Made by a program: the position numbers and the translations under genes. From NCBI GenBank assembly GCA_011523505.1, contig WTGP01000043.1:1-64000 (forward strand): a stretch of DNA of 64,000 nucleotides, written 5' to 3'. A model generated the notes under the pieces. It saw only the letters and a list, made by a program, of their open reading frames with translations. It did not search any database and was not told where the DNA came from. This stretch comes from Gammaproteobacteria bacterium. Its GTDB lineage: Bacteria; Pseudomonadota; Gammaproteobacteria; Steroidobacterales; Foliamicaceae. Positions 50,361 to 60,536 of the stretch are shown piece after piece; within the stretch, counting starts at the first letter, position 1, and the number at the start of each line of letters is the position of its first letter.

Positions 50361-51101
50361 GTGGCAGGAGCCATGGCGGTCACAGCCGTCGCCTCCGGGG
50401 ACGCGATAGCGATATCGGGGCTGCGTTTCGGCTACGGCTCGGACGATGACATCCTGGCCATATCCGAACTCAATGTTCGGACTTCGCAACGGGCATTCGT
50501 GTTCGGTCCCAGTGGATGCGGCAAGAGCACTCTTCTTGCCCTGGTCGGGGGCGTACTGGTTGCGCGCGAGGGCGACGTCGCCATCCTGGGCGAGAATCTC
50601 TCCGGGATGAAGAGTGCGGCCCGTGACCGGATTCGTGCGGACCACGTCGGCTTCATCTTTCAGCAATTCAATCTCGTTCCGTACCTGTCGGTGGTCGAAA
50701 ACGCATCCCTGCCGTGCCGCTATTCCCGGCGGCGGTTGAAGCGCGCCTGCGACGCCGACGGCTCCGTCGAGGAATCGGCGGCCCGGCTGCTTTCGGCGCT
50801 GGGCATCGGCGAGGAGCTTCGTTCGCGCAGGACGACGGACCTGAGCGTTGGACAGCAGCAGCGCGTCGCCGCGGCACGCGCCCTGATCGGCCGGCCCGAA
50901 CTGGTTATCGCCGACGAGCCCACCTCGTCGCTTGACGCGGACCGTCGCCGCGAGTTCATCAATCTGCTCCTGTCCGAGGCGGGGCGGGCCGACAGCACCG
51001 TCATCTTCGTCAGCCATGACGCTTCGCTCGCGACGCACTTCGACGTTGCGATCGATCTGGGGCTGAGCAATGCCGCGCCGGACCCTTCCAATGCTGCATA
51101 A
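50361..51101 (+). CDS. ABC transporter ATP-binding protein (LolD/MacB-like)
   Basis: About 246 residues (242 if the ATG at 50373 is used). Walker A FGPSGCGKST, Q-loop GFIFQQFNLVPYL, signature DLSVGQQQRVA (Val for the usual Gly in LSGGQ) and Walker B LVIADEPTSSLD are all present. The type resembles LolD/FtsE-like ATPases paired with FtsX-type permeases. It lies between the DUF2796 gene and the permease gene, which it overlaps. It would energise zinc-linked transport or envelope work; direction is not shown by sequence. Confidence 0.9.
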   Translation: MAGAMAVTAVASGDAIAISGLRFGYGSDDDILAISELNVRTSQRAFVFGPSGCGKSTLLALVGGVLVAREGDVAILGENLSGMKSAARDRIRADHVGFIFQQFNLVPYLSVVENASLPCRYSRRRLKRACDADGSVEESAARLLSALGIGEELRSRRTTDLSVGQQQRVAAARALIGRPELVIADEPTSSLDADRRREFINLLLSEAGRADSTVIFVSHDASLATHFDVAIDLGLSNAAPDPSNAA

Positions 51102-52335
51102 CTTCGGCAACGCTGTTTCGCTCGTTTTCAAGAGCCTGCTCAATCGGCGTGCGACGGCCATTCTGACCGTTGCATCGATTGCCGTGAGTGCCGGCCTGCT
51201 GTCCATAGTGGATCGGGTCAGGACGGACACGCAATCCAGCTTCGCCAACACGATCTCCGGCACCGACCTGATCATCGGCGCGCGCAGCGGCGATCTGAAC
51301 CTGCTCCTGTACTCGGTTTTTCGTATCGGCAATCCCACGAACAACGTCGCATGGAACAGCTACGAGGAAATCGGGGGCAGACCGGAGGTGGACTGGACCA
51401 TTCCGATTTCGTTGGGAGACGCGCACCGGGGCTACCGGGTCCTCGGGACGGACCTCGGCTATTTCGATCATTACCGGTATGCGGATCGCCGCTCGCTGGC
51501 GTTCCTCAAGGGCGGTCCGTTCACTTCAGCGACCGAGGCGGTGATCGGCGCGGAGGTTGCCGAGCGGCTTGGATACGACATCGGCCGGCAAATCGTCGTA
51601 TCCCATGGACTGGCGGACACGAGTTTTCTTACCCACGACGAGGACCCGTTTACGATCACCGGAATACTCGCGCGCACCGGCACGCCGGTCGATCGGACAG
51701 TGCACATCAGCCTGAGCGGGATGGACCTGATCCATTCCACTGGCGGCGCCGATCGCGTAGTGCCGCCCGTCGCCGGTTACGAGCCGGAGGAAATCACGGC
51801 ATTCCTGGTCGGGCTCAAATCCAGGACGGCCATATTCGGGCTGCAGCGCTACGTCAACGAATTCGAGGACGAGCCGATGACCGCGGTCATACCGGGCGTG
51901 GCCCTGCAGCAACTCTGGGGCCTGGTCCGCGTTGCCGAATACGCATTGCTGGGCGTGTCGGCGATGGTCGTGCTGGCCAGCGTGCTCGGGCTGCTCTCGA
52001 CGCTGCTGGTCAGCCTCAACGAGCGCCGCCGCGAAATGTCCGTCCTGCGTTCCGTCGGCGCCAGGCCCGGTCACATATTTGCATTGCTGCTTTCGGAGGC
52101 GGCAATGCTGGCCTTTCTCGGCGCACTTTCCGGCCTGCTGCTGGTCCAGCTCGGCATCCTGGCGATACGGCAGCTCGCGCTGGCGGAATTCGGCATTCAA
52201 CTGAGCGTTCAACTGCGGGCTTTCGATCTCTATGTGCTGGCGGGTATCCTTGTCATCGCGGTCATGGTCAGCATCATTCCGGCCTGGCGGGCCTACCGGA
52301 ATTCGCTCGCCGACGGTCTCACGGTACGGCTTTAG
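51091..52335 (+). CDS. FtsX/MacB-like ABC permease
   Basis: About 414 residues (421 from the ATG at 51070). One N-terminal membrane segment (RRATAILTVASIAVSAGLLSIV), a periplasmic region of about 230 residues, then three C-terminal membrane segments (LLGVSAMVVLASVLGLLSTLLVSL, LAFLGALSGLLLVQLGILAI, YVLAGILVIAVMVSIIPAW) separated by NERRREMSVLRSVGARPGHIF. That is the MacB/FtsX topology. It overlaps the ATPase gene. With the DUF2796 and DUF3299 genes it matches the content of Zrg-type zinc systems. Confidence 0.88.
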   Translation: MLHNFGNAVSLVFKSLLNRRATAILTVASIAVSAGLLSIVDRVRTDTQSSFANTISGTDLIIGARSGDLNLLLYSVFRIGNPTNNVAWNSYEEIGGRPEVDWTIPISLGDAHRGYRVLGTDLGYFDHYRYADRRSLAFLKGGPFTSATEAVIGAEVAERLGYDIGRQIVVSHGLADTSFLTHDEDPFTITGILARTGTPVDRTVHISLSGMDLIHSTGGADRVVPPVAGYEPEEITAFLVGLKSRTAIFGLQRYVNEFEDEPMTAVIPGVALQQLWGLVRVAEYALLGVSAMVVLASVLGLLSTLLVSLNERRREMSVLRSVGARPGHIFALLLSEAAMLAFLGALSGLLLVQLGILAIRQLALAEFGIQLSVQLRAFDLYVLAGILVIAVMVSIIPAWRAYRNSLADGLTVRL

Positions 52336-52361
52336 CGCCACCGCGCTAAAATGGAGAGAGC

Positions 52362-52850
52362 ATGAGCATTTCGAATCGGGTCATTCGGCGGGGGATCGCG
52401 GTGACGCTGCTTCTCGGCGGAATTGCGATTGCGGACGATGCCCGTGAACTCACCTGGGACGACCTGATTCCTGACGCCGGTGCGACCGAGCAGCCGGGCG
52501 ACAGTTCGTTCGACGATCCGTTTGCGATGCCGACACTGCCTATGGGCGTGGTCGAGGAGCTCGACGGCGTCCTGGTGAAGATTCCCGGATTCGTCGTGCC
52601 GCTGGAGGTTTCCGCCGAGGGCAAGGTGAGCGAGTTCCTGCTGGTGCCTTATTTCGGGGCATGCATTCACTATCCGCCGCCGCCCGCCAATCAGATTGTC
52701 TACATTACGGCGGAAGAACCCATGGATCTCGAGTCCACCTGGGAGCCGATCTGGGCGACGGGCGAACTCAAGACCGAGTTTCGCGAGTCCGATCTCGCGT
52801 ACTCGGGATACACGATGGCGGCCCAGGCAATAGAAATATACGAGTACTAG
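52362..52850 (+). CDS. DUF3299 exported protein
   Basis: 162-residue protein with a signal peptide ([19 protein letters not shown]), the family opening [10 protein letters not shown], and the conserved [12 protein letters not shown] and [21 protein letters not shown]. Cys and His in [10 protein letters not shown] are candidate metal ligands. DUF3299 genes commonly accompany the DUF2796/ABC set in Zrg-type operons. It starts 26 nt after the permease stop and ends the zinc-linked unit; the glyoxalase gene begins 17 nt later. Confidence 0.85.
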   Translation: MSISNRVIRRGIAVTLLLGGIAIADDARELTWDDLIPDAGATEQPGDSSFDDPFAMPTLPMGVVEELDGVLVKIPGFVVPLEVSAEGKVSEFLLVPYFGACIHYPPPPANQIVYITAEEPMDLESTWEPIWATGELKTEFRESDLAYSGYTMAAQAIEIYEY

Positions 52851-52867
52851 TCGACCCGGGAGGGCAT

Positions 52868-53419
52868 ATGTCGAGTCAATCCAGCTTTCAGGAAGGGCAG
52901 GTCGTATCGGTCCCTGAGACAGAGGGCTACGTCATGAACCAGACGATGTTGCGGATCAAGGATCCGCAGCGGTCGCTGGATTTCTATTCCCGCGTGCTGG
53001 GAATGACGCTGATCAAGGAATTCCGGTTCCCGGAAATGGAGTTCTCGCTGTATTTCATGGGATACGTCACGGAAGACGACGAGCCCATTCCCGACGGCGC
53101 GGAGGCGCGCGCGGCTTATGCCTTCCGTCAGAAGGCGATGATCGAGCTGACCCACAACTGGGGCACCGAGAGCGACGACGACTTCGCCGGCTATCACGAC
53201 GGCAACGCCGATCCCCGGGGCTTCGGCCACATCGGGCTGTCCGTGCCGGATGTCTATGCGGCCTGCAAGCGCTTCGAGGAGTTGGGCGTCGAGTTCGTCA
53301 AGCGCCCGGACGACGGCAAGATGAAAGGCCTGGCCTTCATCAAGGACCCCGACGGCTACTGGATCGAAATCCTCGAGGCCAAGAGTTGCGGCTCCATGGC
53401 CGTCGCCATGACCGGCTGA
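52868..53419 (+). CDS. gloA: lactoylglutathione lyase (glyoxalase I)
   Basis: Isomerises the methylglyoxal-glutathione hemithioacetal. The 183-residue product has the four metal ligands in eukaryote-like order: Gln25 ([10 protein letters not shown]), Glu93 (MIELTHNW), His121 ([12 protein letters not shown]) and Glu167 (YWIEILEA); the Gln ligand and the extra length are typical of the Zn-type rather than the short Ni-type E. coli enzyme. The start at ATG 52868 is chosen over longer upstream starts inside the DUF3299 gene. It is convergent with the GlcD-type gene. Confidence 0.93.
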   Translation: MSSQSSFQEGQVVSVPETEGYVMNQTMLRIKDPQRSLDFYSRVLGMTLIKEFRFPEMEFSLYFMGYVTEDDEPIPDGAEARAAYAFRQKAMIELTHNWGTESDDDFAGYHDGNADPRGFGHIGLSVPDVYAACKRFEELGVEFVKRPDDGKMKGLAFIKDPDGYWIEILEAKSCGSMAVAMTG

Positions 53420-53420
53420 C

Positions 53421-54815
53421 CTAGGCGGGGATTACGCGGCCGGGGTTGAGGATGCCCCGGGAATCGAGGGCCTGCTTCAGGCGTCGCATCAAGTCCAACT
53501 CTTCCGGGCTCCGTGAAAGGTGCAGGTAGTCGCGCTTGAGCACGCCGATGCCGTGCTCCGCCGAAACCGAGCCGTCGTGCGCGCCGGTGAGCCGGTAGCC
53601 GATATCGAAGATGGTCTCCAGATCTCCCTCGCGGCGCGTACTCACGAACAGGTGCAGGTTGTTGTCGCCGATGTGTCCGAACACGAGATTGATGGCGTCC
53701 GGCAGCGCTTCCTTGAGCTCCGTGTCGAACTCATCCAGGAATTCCGCCATCTCGGCGATGTCCATGCTGACGTCCAGGCTGGCGTAAGGCAACAGGTCGG
53801 CGGTGATTTCCGCCACGCCGTCGCGGATGTTCCAGAAAGCCTGCCGGTCCTTTTCCGATTGCGCTATCGCCGCATCATCGATCAGTCCGGCCTCCAGCGC
53901 GCCGGCGAGGACTTCCTCGAAGCGCCGGCTGTCCGTTTCCTGGTCCGAGCCTTCCGCTTCCACCAGCGCGTAAATCGGGTAATCCCGGTCGAAAGGCGAG
54001 CGCAGGCTGTCGCTGTGCCTGATGACGCGGTCGAAGTAAGGCGACCACATGACTTCATAGGCGCTGACCGAGCCGCCGAGTTTGCCCTGCAGTTCACGCA
54101 GCAGTCTGACGGCAGGATCGAACGAGCGCACGGCGCACAGGGCGGTGCAAGTGCTCTCCAGCTTCGGATAGAGACGCAACACCGCGCGCGTAATGACACC
54201 GAGCGTTCCCTCGGTGCCCACGAACAACTGCTTCAGGTCGTACCCGGCATTGTTCTTGAGCATCTTGTTCAACGAGCTGATGATCGTGCCGTCCGCCAGC
54301 ACCGCTTCCAGTCCCAGCACCAGGTTGCGGGTCATGCCGAAGCGGATGACCTGGTTGCCGCCGGCATTGGTCGCGATTGCCCCGCCGATATGGCAGGAAC
54401 CGCGCGCGCCGAAGTCCAGCGGCAGATGAAACCCCGCATCCCGCGCCGCTTCCTGGATGACCTGCAGCGGGGTTCCCGCCCAGGCGGTAACGGTCATGGC
54501 GGCTGCGTCCAGCTCCTCTATACCGTTGAGCCGCTCGAGTGAAAGCGCCAACTCACCCGCCTGCGGCGTGGCGCCGCCGGCCAGGCCCGTCATGCCGCCC
54601 TGTACGACCACCGGTTGCCCGAGTTCGTGGCAAGTGCTCAGCACACGGGACACTTCCTCCGTGGAGCCGGGCCGCACGACCGCTGACGGCCGGAAAGCGT
54701 TTTCCGCGGTGAAGTCCACGCTGTAGCGCTCGCCCACGGAGTCGCCGGTCATCAGGGAATGACCCTGCCGGCTGAGAACTGCGATGGTGTTGTCGGTTAG
54801 AGGTACGCTCAAGCC
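53421..54815 (-). CDS. FAD-binding oxidase (GlcD/D-lactate dehydrogenase type)
   Basis: About 464 residues. FAD-binding PCMH features: VVRPGSTEEVSRVLSTC, VVQGGMTGLAGGATPQ, FGARGSCHIGGAIATNAGGNQVIRFG and LFVGTEGTLGVITRAVLRL. The C-terminal half has INLVFGHIGDNNLHLFV and SVSAEHGIGVLKRDYL, which bind the hydroxy acid in glycolate oxidase GlcD and D-2-hydroxyglutarate/D-lactate dehydrogenases. Next to glyoxalase I, a D-lactate role is attractive but unproven, since a separate glyoxalase II gene is not here. TTG at 54815 or ATG at 54854 could be the start; neither has a good ribosome site. Confidence 0.85.
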   Translation of the reverse strand, partial: GLSVPLTDNTIAVLSRQGHSLMTGDSVGERYSVDFTAENAFRPSAVVRPGSTEEVSRVLSTCHELGQPVVVQGGMTGLAGGATPQAGELALSLERLNGIEELDAAAMTVTAWAGTPLQVIQEAARDAGFHLPLDFGARGSCHIGGAIATNAGGNQVIRFGMTRNLVLGLEAVLADGTIISSLNKMLKNNAGYDLKQLFVGTEGTLGVITRAVLRLYPKLESTCTALCAVRSFDPAVRLLRELQGKLGGSVSAYEVMWSPYFDRVIRHSDSLRSPFDRDYPIYALVEAEGSDQETDSRRFEEVLAGALEAGLIDDAAIAQSEKDRQAFWNIRDGVAEITADLLPYASLDVSMDIAEMAEFLDEFDTELKEALPDAINLVFGHIGDNNLHLFVSTRREGDLETIFDIGYRLTGAHDGSVSAEHGIGVLKRDYLHLSRSPEELDLMRRLKQALDSRGILNPGRVIPA

Positions 54816-54951
54816 GAGGTTCCGTCGGCGCCGACCGGTTCGGCGGCAACCCATTATGGCGCAAGCGGACCTGCGGCGGAATGCGGCGCGCTTGATTCAG
54901 GCCGGGATTTGTGGAGAATCAGTAGTCCGGTCAGTATTGGGGGACGCCAGG

Positions 54952-57222
54952 ATGCTGAAGTTCTCAAGAAACATTGCGTGGCTTGGATCAATAGCTGCGA
55001 TATCAGCTTTTTCCATTTCTCTACTGCCAGCAGGGACGGCGACAGCACAGGAGGCCGCCGCCGGGGAAATCGAAGAGATTGTAGTGACCGCGCGGAAACG
55101 CGCGGAAAGCCTGCTGGAGATCCCCGAGTCCGTGTCCGTGATCACGGGAGCGGACATCGACCGGCAACAGATCAAGGGCCTCGAGGACGTGGGCTTCCAG
55201 GTGCCCAATCTGAATCTGTCGATGCGCCTGGACGGCTTTCCCAATGTTTCGGTGCGCGGCCTGGGCGCCTTTGGCAACACCCAGGGCGTGGGCTTTTATC
55301 TCGATGACGTTCAGTTGTTTTCCGACGCCTCGTCGCGTTTCGGCGACCTTGAACGGATCGAGGTGTTGAAAGGGCCGCAGGGCACCCTCTATGGCGGCAG
55401 CAACATCGGCGGCGCGGTCAAGTTCGTCAGCGCGCGCCCGGACACGGAAGAAGCGTTCGGCCGGGTCAAGGGCGTGGTGGGCGACCAGGGCATCTTCGAC
55501 GTTGAAGGCAGCCTCAACCTGCCGCTGGGCCAGGGCGACTGGGCCATGCGGGTGTTCGGTTTCTGGGCGACCAACGACGGCTTCCTGCACAATCCCAACC
55601 CGACGCGTCTGAACGGAATCGCCGGCGACAACGACGAGGACATCGGGGCCACGGAAGAGACCGGCGTGCGCGTTTCGCTGGCCGGGCCGCTGGGCGACAA
55701 CCTTTCGGCCTATGTTTCGGTGCGCTCCAATGAATACGAGGGACCGAACAACACCTGGATACGCGAACTCGACGAGAGTGACCTTCAGCACCACAACGAG
55801 GTGCCTGCGAGTTTCAACCCGAGGCACGAGCGCAACACGACTTCGGCCATGGTGGAGCTGACCTGGGAAATGGACGGCTACGACATCACAACGGTTTCGT
55901 CGTGGACCACCACCGAGAGTTTCCGTTTCACGGACCTGGACCAGAAAGAGGAGTACCTGCTTTCGCTGTTCCGGCCCGAAGACATGGACGTGCTCACCCA
56001 GGAAATCCGCTTTACGTCGACGGATGAAGGACCGTTCCAGTGGCTGGCCGGCGTCTACTACTCGCGTTACGACGAGAAGATGGACTCCGACCTGGTCTGG
56101 TACGACACGGTCATCTATTCCGGAGGCGAGATCAGCGGACCTCTGGGCTGCGCCGCGGGGACACCTCAGTGTTCGGGTGTCTGGGCCGGCGAAACGGTAA
56201 CGGAGGCCGAAGAGCTGGGCGACGTCGCGTTGACGCCGTTCGAGAAACGGATGCGCGACAAGAGCCATCTCGCCGGGTTCATGAACGGGACCTACGACCT
56301 GGGTGATTGGGAATTGAGCCTGGGATTGAGGGGCGACCACTGGAACAACGACACCTTGCGCTTTACCGACGGAAATATGGCTGAAGGTACCGCGAGCGAA
56401 ACGGAGTTGCTCCCCCGGCTGTCGCTTACTCGCTGGCTGGGCGACGGGTCGATGCTGTACGGCACCTACTCGCGCGGCTATGAGCCGGGCGGCTTCAATA
56501 TCATCGAGGATTTGCCCGATCTGACGTCATTTGAATCCGAGGAAGCAGTCAGCTACGAGGTCGGCTGGAAAGGCCGAATGATGGACGGCCGTGTGACGGC
56601 TTCGCTGGCGGCCTTCTTCATCGACTACGACCGCCGTCAGATCGAGACCCAGGTTCCGTCCGAAGTCGGAATCGTGGAGCTGATCAACAACGTCGGCGAC
56701 TCGAAGCAGTCCGGACTGGAGGCGGATATAAGGGCAGCGCTAAGCGATCGGCTTTCGGTGGCGCTTTCCGCCGGCTGGACCGAAGCCGAATGGGACAGCG
56801 GCACCCGGGTGTTTTCCGGAGACGACTTCAAGGATATCGGCGGCGACACGCCGCCGGTAACGCCGGACTTCAGCTGGAGTCTGGCCGCGGATTACGTGCA
56901 GCCGCTGGCCAACGGCATGAACCTCACCGCCAGCGCGCAGGTCAGCCACAACGGCAAGTACACCGGCCTGCGGCTGTCCGATCCGGCCGGCGTGACCGTG
57001 GTCAATCCCAGCTTCACGCTGGTCAACGCCCAGATTGGAGTCTCCGGAGAAAGATGGGAGCTCGCCTTGAATGTCGAGAACCTCCTGGACGAGGACTACT
57101 ACACCGACGTTCAGACCTTCCCGGATTTCTTCTTCCTGGACGGCGACCCGGACTCGATCATAGTGATCGGCACGCTGGGTCAGCCGCAGTTGGTGACTGC
57201 GAGCATCAGCTACTCGTTCTGA
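54952..57222 (+). CDS. TonB-dependent receptor
   Basis: 756-residue outer-membrane receptor. Signal peptide (LGSIAAISAFSISLLPAGTATAQ), TonB box region EIEEIVVTARKRAESLLEIP, plug motifs PESVSVITGADI, VSVRGLGAFGNTQGVGFYLDDV and VLKGPQGTLYGGSNIGGAVKF, and a barrel ending LVTASISYSF. The plug and barrel resemble receptors common in sphingomonads and marine gammaproteobacteria; the ligand is unknown. The ATG at 54952 fits the signal peptide and follows gggggacgccagg. A clear terminator follows the gene. Confidence 0.92.
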   Translation: MLKFSRNIAWLGSIAAISAFSISLLPAGTATAQEAAAGEIEEIVVTARKRAESLLEIPESVSVITGADIDRQQIKGLEDVGFQVPNLNLSMRLDGFPNVSVRGLGAFGNTQGVGFYLDDVQLFSDASSRFGDLERIEVLKGPQGTLYGGSNIGGAVKFVSARPDTEEAFGRVKGVVGDQGIFDVEGSLNLPLGQGDWAMRVFGFWATNDGFLHNPNPTRLNGIAGDNDEDIGATEETGVRVSLAGPLGDNLSAYVSVRSNEYEGPNNTWIRELDESDLQHHNEVPASFNPRHERNTTSAMVELTWEMDGYDITTVSSWTTTESFRFTDLDQKEEYLLSLFRPEDMDVLTQEIRFTSTDEGPFQWLAGVYYSRYDEKMDSDLVWYDTVIYSGGEISGPLGCAAGTPQCSGVWAGETVTEAEELGDVALTPFEKRMRDKSHLAGFMNGTYDLGDWELSLGLRGDHWNNDTLRFTDGNMAEGTASETELLPRLSLTRWLGDGSMLYGTYSRGYEPGGFNIIEDLPDLTSFESEEAVSYEVGWKGRMMDGRVTASLAAFFIDYDRRQIETQVPSEVGIVELINNVGDSKQSGLEADIRAALSDRLSVALSAGWTEAEWDSGTRVFSGDDFKDIGGDTPPVTPDFSWSLAADYVQPLANGMNLTASAQVSHNGKYTGLRLSDPAGVTVVNPSFTLVNAQIGVSGERWELALNVENLLDEDYYTDVQTFPDFFFLDGDPDSIIVIGTLGQPQLVTASISYSF

Positions 57223-57246
57223 ACGGAAACTGAAACACCGATAGCG

Positions 57247-57273
57247 CGAAAGCCCGGCGACCCCGGGCTTTCG
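57247..57273 (+). terminator. rho-independent terminator after the TonB-dependent receptor
   Basis: An 11-base-pair stem, cgaaagcccgg (57247-57257) and ccgggctttcg (57263-57273), with a 5-base loop, followed by TTTAT. It lies 25 nt after the receptor stop. Confidence 0.8.
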
Positions 57274-57448
57274 TTTATCGGCGCTTCGGGAAAATTCAGG
57301 TTGCGAGAGACAAAAAAATGCTGTGCTACACTGATCCGAGCGCAAATTCAGGCATGGGAACGACTACCACACGCCCCGCAGTTGTCGCTGACAAAAGGGA
57401 ATTCTTTGGGCGTGCTACCAGTCCCTCCCGCTTGATGGGAGGGGACAA

Positions 57449-60400
57449 ATGCACGCTTTTTTCTTCCGCCGCCCGCTCGCGGCCATAATTCTCGTTCTTG
57501 CCCTGCCCGCTTTCGTTCAGGCCCAGCAGGCCGACGAGGGCGAAGAGGAGCAGGACACGAGCGTGGAGGCACTGGCCGAGGAAGCGGAGGACGCGCTTGA
57601 ACTCGGCACCCAGGTGGTTACCGGGTCGCGCCTGATCGGCGGCGACCCCAGCGCTCGCATATACAGCTTCACCGCCGAGCAGATTGCCGCACGGGGTGTT
57701 TCCACCCTGGAGGACTTTTTCCGCAGGCTGCCCTGGACATACTCGTCCATGACTTCGCAAACCAGCAGCGCGTCCAACAATAATCAGGTCTTCCTGCCCG
57801 GCGAGGACTCGATTCGCTTCCGCGGGAACGGCCTGGCCATTTCGTCGCTCAATCTTCGCGGCCTGGGCAGCCCGAACACGCTGATTCTCCTGAATGGCCG
57901 GCGTATTGCCGGCGTGGGCGGTGTTCAGGACGACCTGGCGAATCTCCTGAACGTGCCGCTGTCCGCCATCGAACGGGTGGACGTTCAGTTGGACGGCGCT
58001 TCCACAGTGTACGGTTCGGATGCCATCGGCGGCGTCGTGAACTTCATCACAAAGAAAAACTACCGCGGCCTTTCCGCCAGTTACCGTCATGAATACAGTT
58101 CCACGGACGCCCACCAGACCAATGCCACCATTACGGGCGGCTACGCATGGGGTAGCGGCAATGTGACCGCGATCCTTTCCCGCTCGACGTCCGATCCGAT
58201 CACGAATGCAAAAACCGGATGGACCACGCTGGACTATCGCGGCTTGTACGGCCCGGAATTCGACCGGCGCATCACGGACAAGACCCAGCCCGGCGTGGCC
58301 TGCAAGTTCAGGAACCTGAGGCCCGTTGGGCGGCCGTTTTACTGGTGCGTGAATTCCGGGGCGCCGCTGTGGCAAAACACTTTTTACCAGTTGCCCTCGG
58401 ACCACAGCGGCGCCGGCGCAACCGAAGCCGACTTTCACACCTTTACCAACCGGGCGGGCGACACGGCCCCAACACCGCTGGACGAACTGCCCCCGCAGAA
58501 CGGCATGGACTCCTCGACCCGTTCGCTGAGCCTTAACGTTGAGCAATACATTAGCGACAGCCTCAGGGTGTTCGCCGATGTCAACTGGTCCATCAACGAG
58601 GCCTACCAGGAATACGACCGGCGCATTAACGGTCGGTTCCTGGTGCCGGCCAGCAATGCCTACAATCCCTTCGGCGAGCCGATGATGGTGAATTACGCCG
58701 CGGTCAACGAGTTCGACGACGGCCTGTTGCCCCAGCAATACGACTTTGCCGAGAACGAAACGCGCAATCTGAGCTTCGGGATCATCTGGACTTTCGGCGC
58801 GGACCACGAATTGCTGGTGGAAGCCACCCGCAGCAAGTCGTGGCGCACCGACCATGGCTTACGCGCCTATGCCGAGCGAAGCGTATGGGACCCGACGGCG
58901 GAGGCCTTTTACGAAGCGCTGTCGAGTCCCGACCCGGACCGGGCCCTGAACGTGTTCGGCAACGGCACGGTGCAGGGCCAGTTCGAATCTTTGCTCACGC
59001 AATACGAAACCCCTTACGAGGGCACAACCGATACGCGGCAATACAATGTGAGCCTTCGGGGACGGTTGTTCCGGCTGTGGGGCGGGGCGATTACCTACTC
59101 CATTGGCGGCGAATACCGGGAAAACATTATTTTCTACTCAAGCGGAAGTTATAACTCGACATTCGTGCCGCCGGAAAGTGAATGGGCCACCGACTCGGCA
59201 TTGAACGTCGGCTTGAAGCGGCCTTCCCGGGATACCCAGGCCTATTACGGCGAACTGGGCCTGCCGCTGTTCGGCCCGGACAACGCAAGAAAGGGCCTCA
59301 GGTCGCTGATCCTGACGCTGGGTGCGCGCTACGACGTACAGGAATCACTGGGTGCGTTTGGCGGCGACTGGAACCAGTTGCGCGTGCCGTGCCGAAATGC
59401 CTACTGGGACCCGTTCGTGGCGGATTTTGTCTGGTTCGACGACCGGTGTATCCACCGCAACGTGACCGCGACACTCGGTACCGCCCGTGCCGGACGGACG
59501 ACGCCGCGCGCCGGATTCGAGTACAAGCCTCTGGAAGAACTCACTATGCGGGTCCGCTGGTCCCGGTCGTTCCGGGCCCCCAACTGGACAGACCAGTTCT
59601 ATGCCCGGGACCCGAACCGCAGGCCCACTGCATACGCGAGCAATTTCTTCCAGACGATAATCGATCCCTACGATCCGGACGGGCCGACCGAAATCACTTG
59701 GGCCCACGGCGTATTGCAACAGAGCCTGCCGCTCTCTCCGGACATCCAGTCGGAGCACTCGGATCACTGGACGGTAGGAATCGAGTGGGCGCCGGAGGCG
59801 GTTCCGGGACTGCTATGGACCGCGGACTGGTCGAGGACGGACTTTACCAACCGGATTCGCAGCAGCAGCCTGTGGCTCGCGCAGAATCCGGAGTATGTGT
59901 TGAATCATCCCCTCGTGGCGGAGCGCAACGAGCGCGGCGATCTGGTAAAGGTGTACTCGCGGCGCATAAACATTGCCGCGGAATACAACGATTTGCTATC
60001 CACCGAGCTGCAATACTCCATTGACACGCGATTTGGAAACTTCAGCCCGGGCATTGCCTATACACGCTTTTTCAAGGACTCTCGGCAGGTGAGCCCGGAT
60101 GCGCTGATCGAATCCGATCTCGGCACGCAGAACGGCCCGGACCGCTACAAGTGGCAGGGTTCGCTGCATTGGTTGTGGGGCCGCGTCACGGCAAGCGTGT
60201 TTATGTATTACACGCCGGGCCACGTGTACGAAAACGCCTTTACCTGTCCGTTCGACATCACCACTATTCCGGGTACGCGCTGCACGGTGCGCCATGAGGA
60301 ACTGGATCTGGACGTGTCTTCGCTGACCACCGTGGACCTGACCGTGACCTATCTGTTCGACAATGGGCTGCGGCTTCGCGCCGGGGGCACCAATATCCTC

Positions 60401-60520
60401 GACCGGGCGGCGCCACGTTCGCTTTCGTTCAGCGCCTCGCGCCTGACGCAGCCCTACGATCCCCGCCGCTGGGACGCACGCGGCCAGGTGCTGTTTCTGG
60501 AGTTGCACTGGGAAATGTGA
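57449..60520 (+). CDS. large TonB-dependent receptor
   Basis: 1023-residue outer-membrane receptor. Signal peptide (LAAIILVLALPAFVQAQQ), a Glu/Ala-rich acidic stretch of about 30 residues (DEGEEEQDTSVEALAEEAED), then TonB-box-like LGTQVVTGSRL, plug motifs LNLRGLGSPNTLILLNGRR and VQLDGASTVYGSDAIGGVVN, and a barrel ending QVLFLELHWEM. The type is the large proteobacterial receptor related to those used for peptides or other large ligands; the ligand is unknown. An extended -10-like tgctacact lies at 57324-57332. The gene is convergent with the amidase. Confidence 0.9.
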   Translation: MHAFFFRRPLAAIILVLALPAFVQAQQADEGEEEQDTSVEALAEEAEDALELGTQVVTGSRLIGGDPSARIYSFTAEQIAARGVSTLEDFFRRLPWTYSSMTSQTSSASNNNQVFLPGEDSIRFRGNGLAISSLNLRGLGSPNTLILLNGRRIAGVGGVQDDLANLLNVPLSAIERVDVQLDGASTVYGSDAIGGVVNFITKKNYRGLSASYRHEYSSTDAHQTNATITGGYAWGSGNVTAILSRSTSDPITNAKTGWTTLDYRGLYGPEFDRRITDKTQPGVACKFRNLRPVGRPFYWCVNSGAPLWQNTFYQLPSDHSGAGATEADFHTFTNRAGDTAPTPLDELPPQNGMDSSTRSLSLNVEQYISDSLRVFADVNWSINEAYQEYDRRINGRFLVPASNAYNPFGEPMMVNYAAVNEFDDGLLPQQYDFAENETRNLSFGIIWTFGADHELLVEATRSKSWRTDHGLRAYAERSVWDPTAEAFYEALSSPDPDRALNVFGNGTVQGQFESLLTQYETPYEGTTDTRQYNVSLRGRLFRLWGGAITYSIGGEYRENIIFYSSGSYNSTFVPPESEWATDSALNVGLKRPSRDTQAYYGELGLPLFGPDNARKGLRSLILTLGARYDVQESLGAFGGDWNQLRVPCRNAYWDPFVADFVWFDDRCIHRNVTATLGTARAGRTTPRAGFEYKPLEELTMRVRWSRSFRAPNWTDQFYARDPNRRPTAYASNFFQTIIDPYDPDGPTEITWAHGVLQQSLPLSPDIQSEHSDHWTVGIEWAPEAVPGLLWTADWSRTDFTNRIRSSSLWLAQNPEYVLNHPLVAERNERGDLVKVYSRRINIAAEYNDLLSTELQYSIDTRFGNFSPGIAYTRFFKDSRQVSPDALIESDLGTQNGPDRYKWQGSLHWLWGRVTASVFMYYTPGHVYENAFTCPFDITTIPGTRCTVRHEELDLDVSSLTTVDLTVTYLFDNGLRLRAGGTNILDRAAPRSLSFSASRLTQPYDPRRWDARGQVLFLELHWEM

Positions 60521-60536
60521 CGACTCGCAAGAGGCC

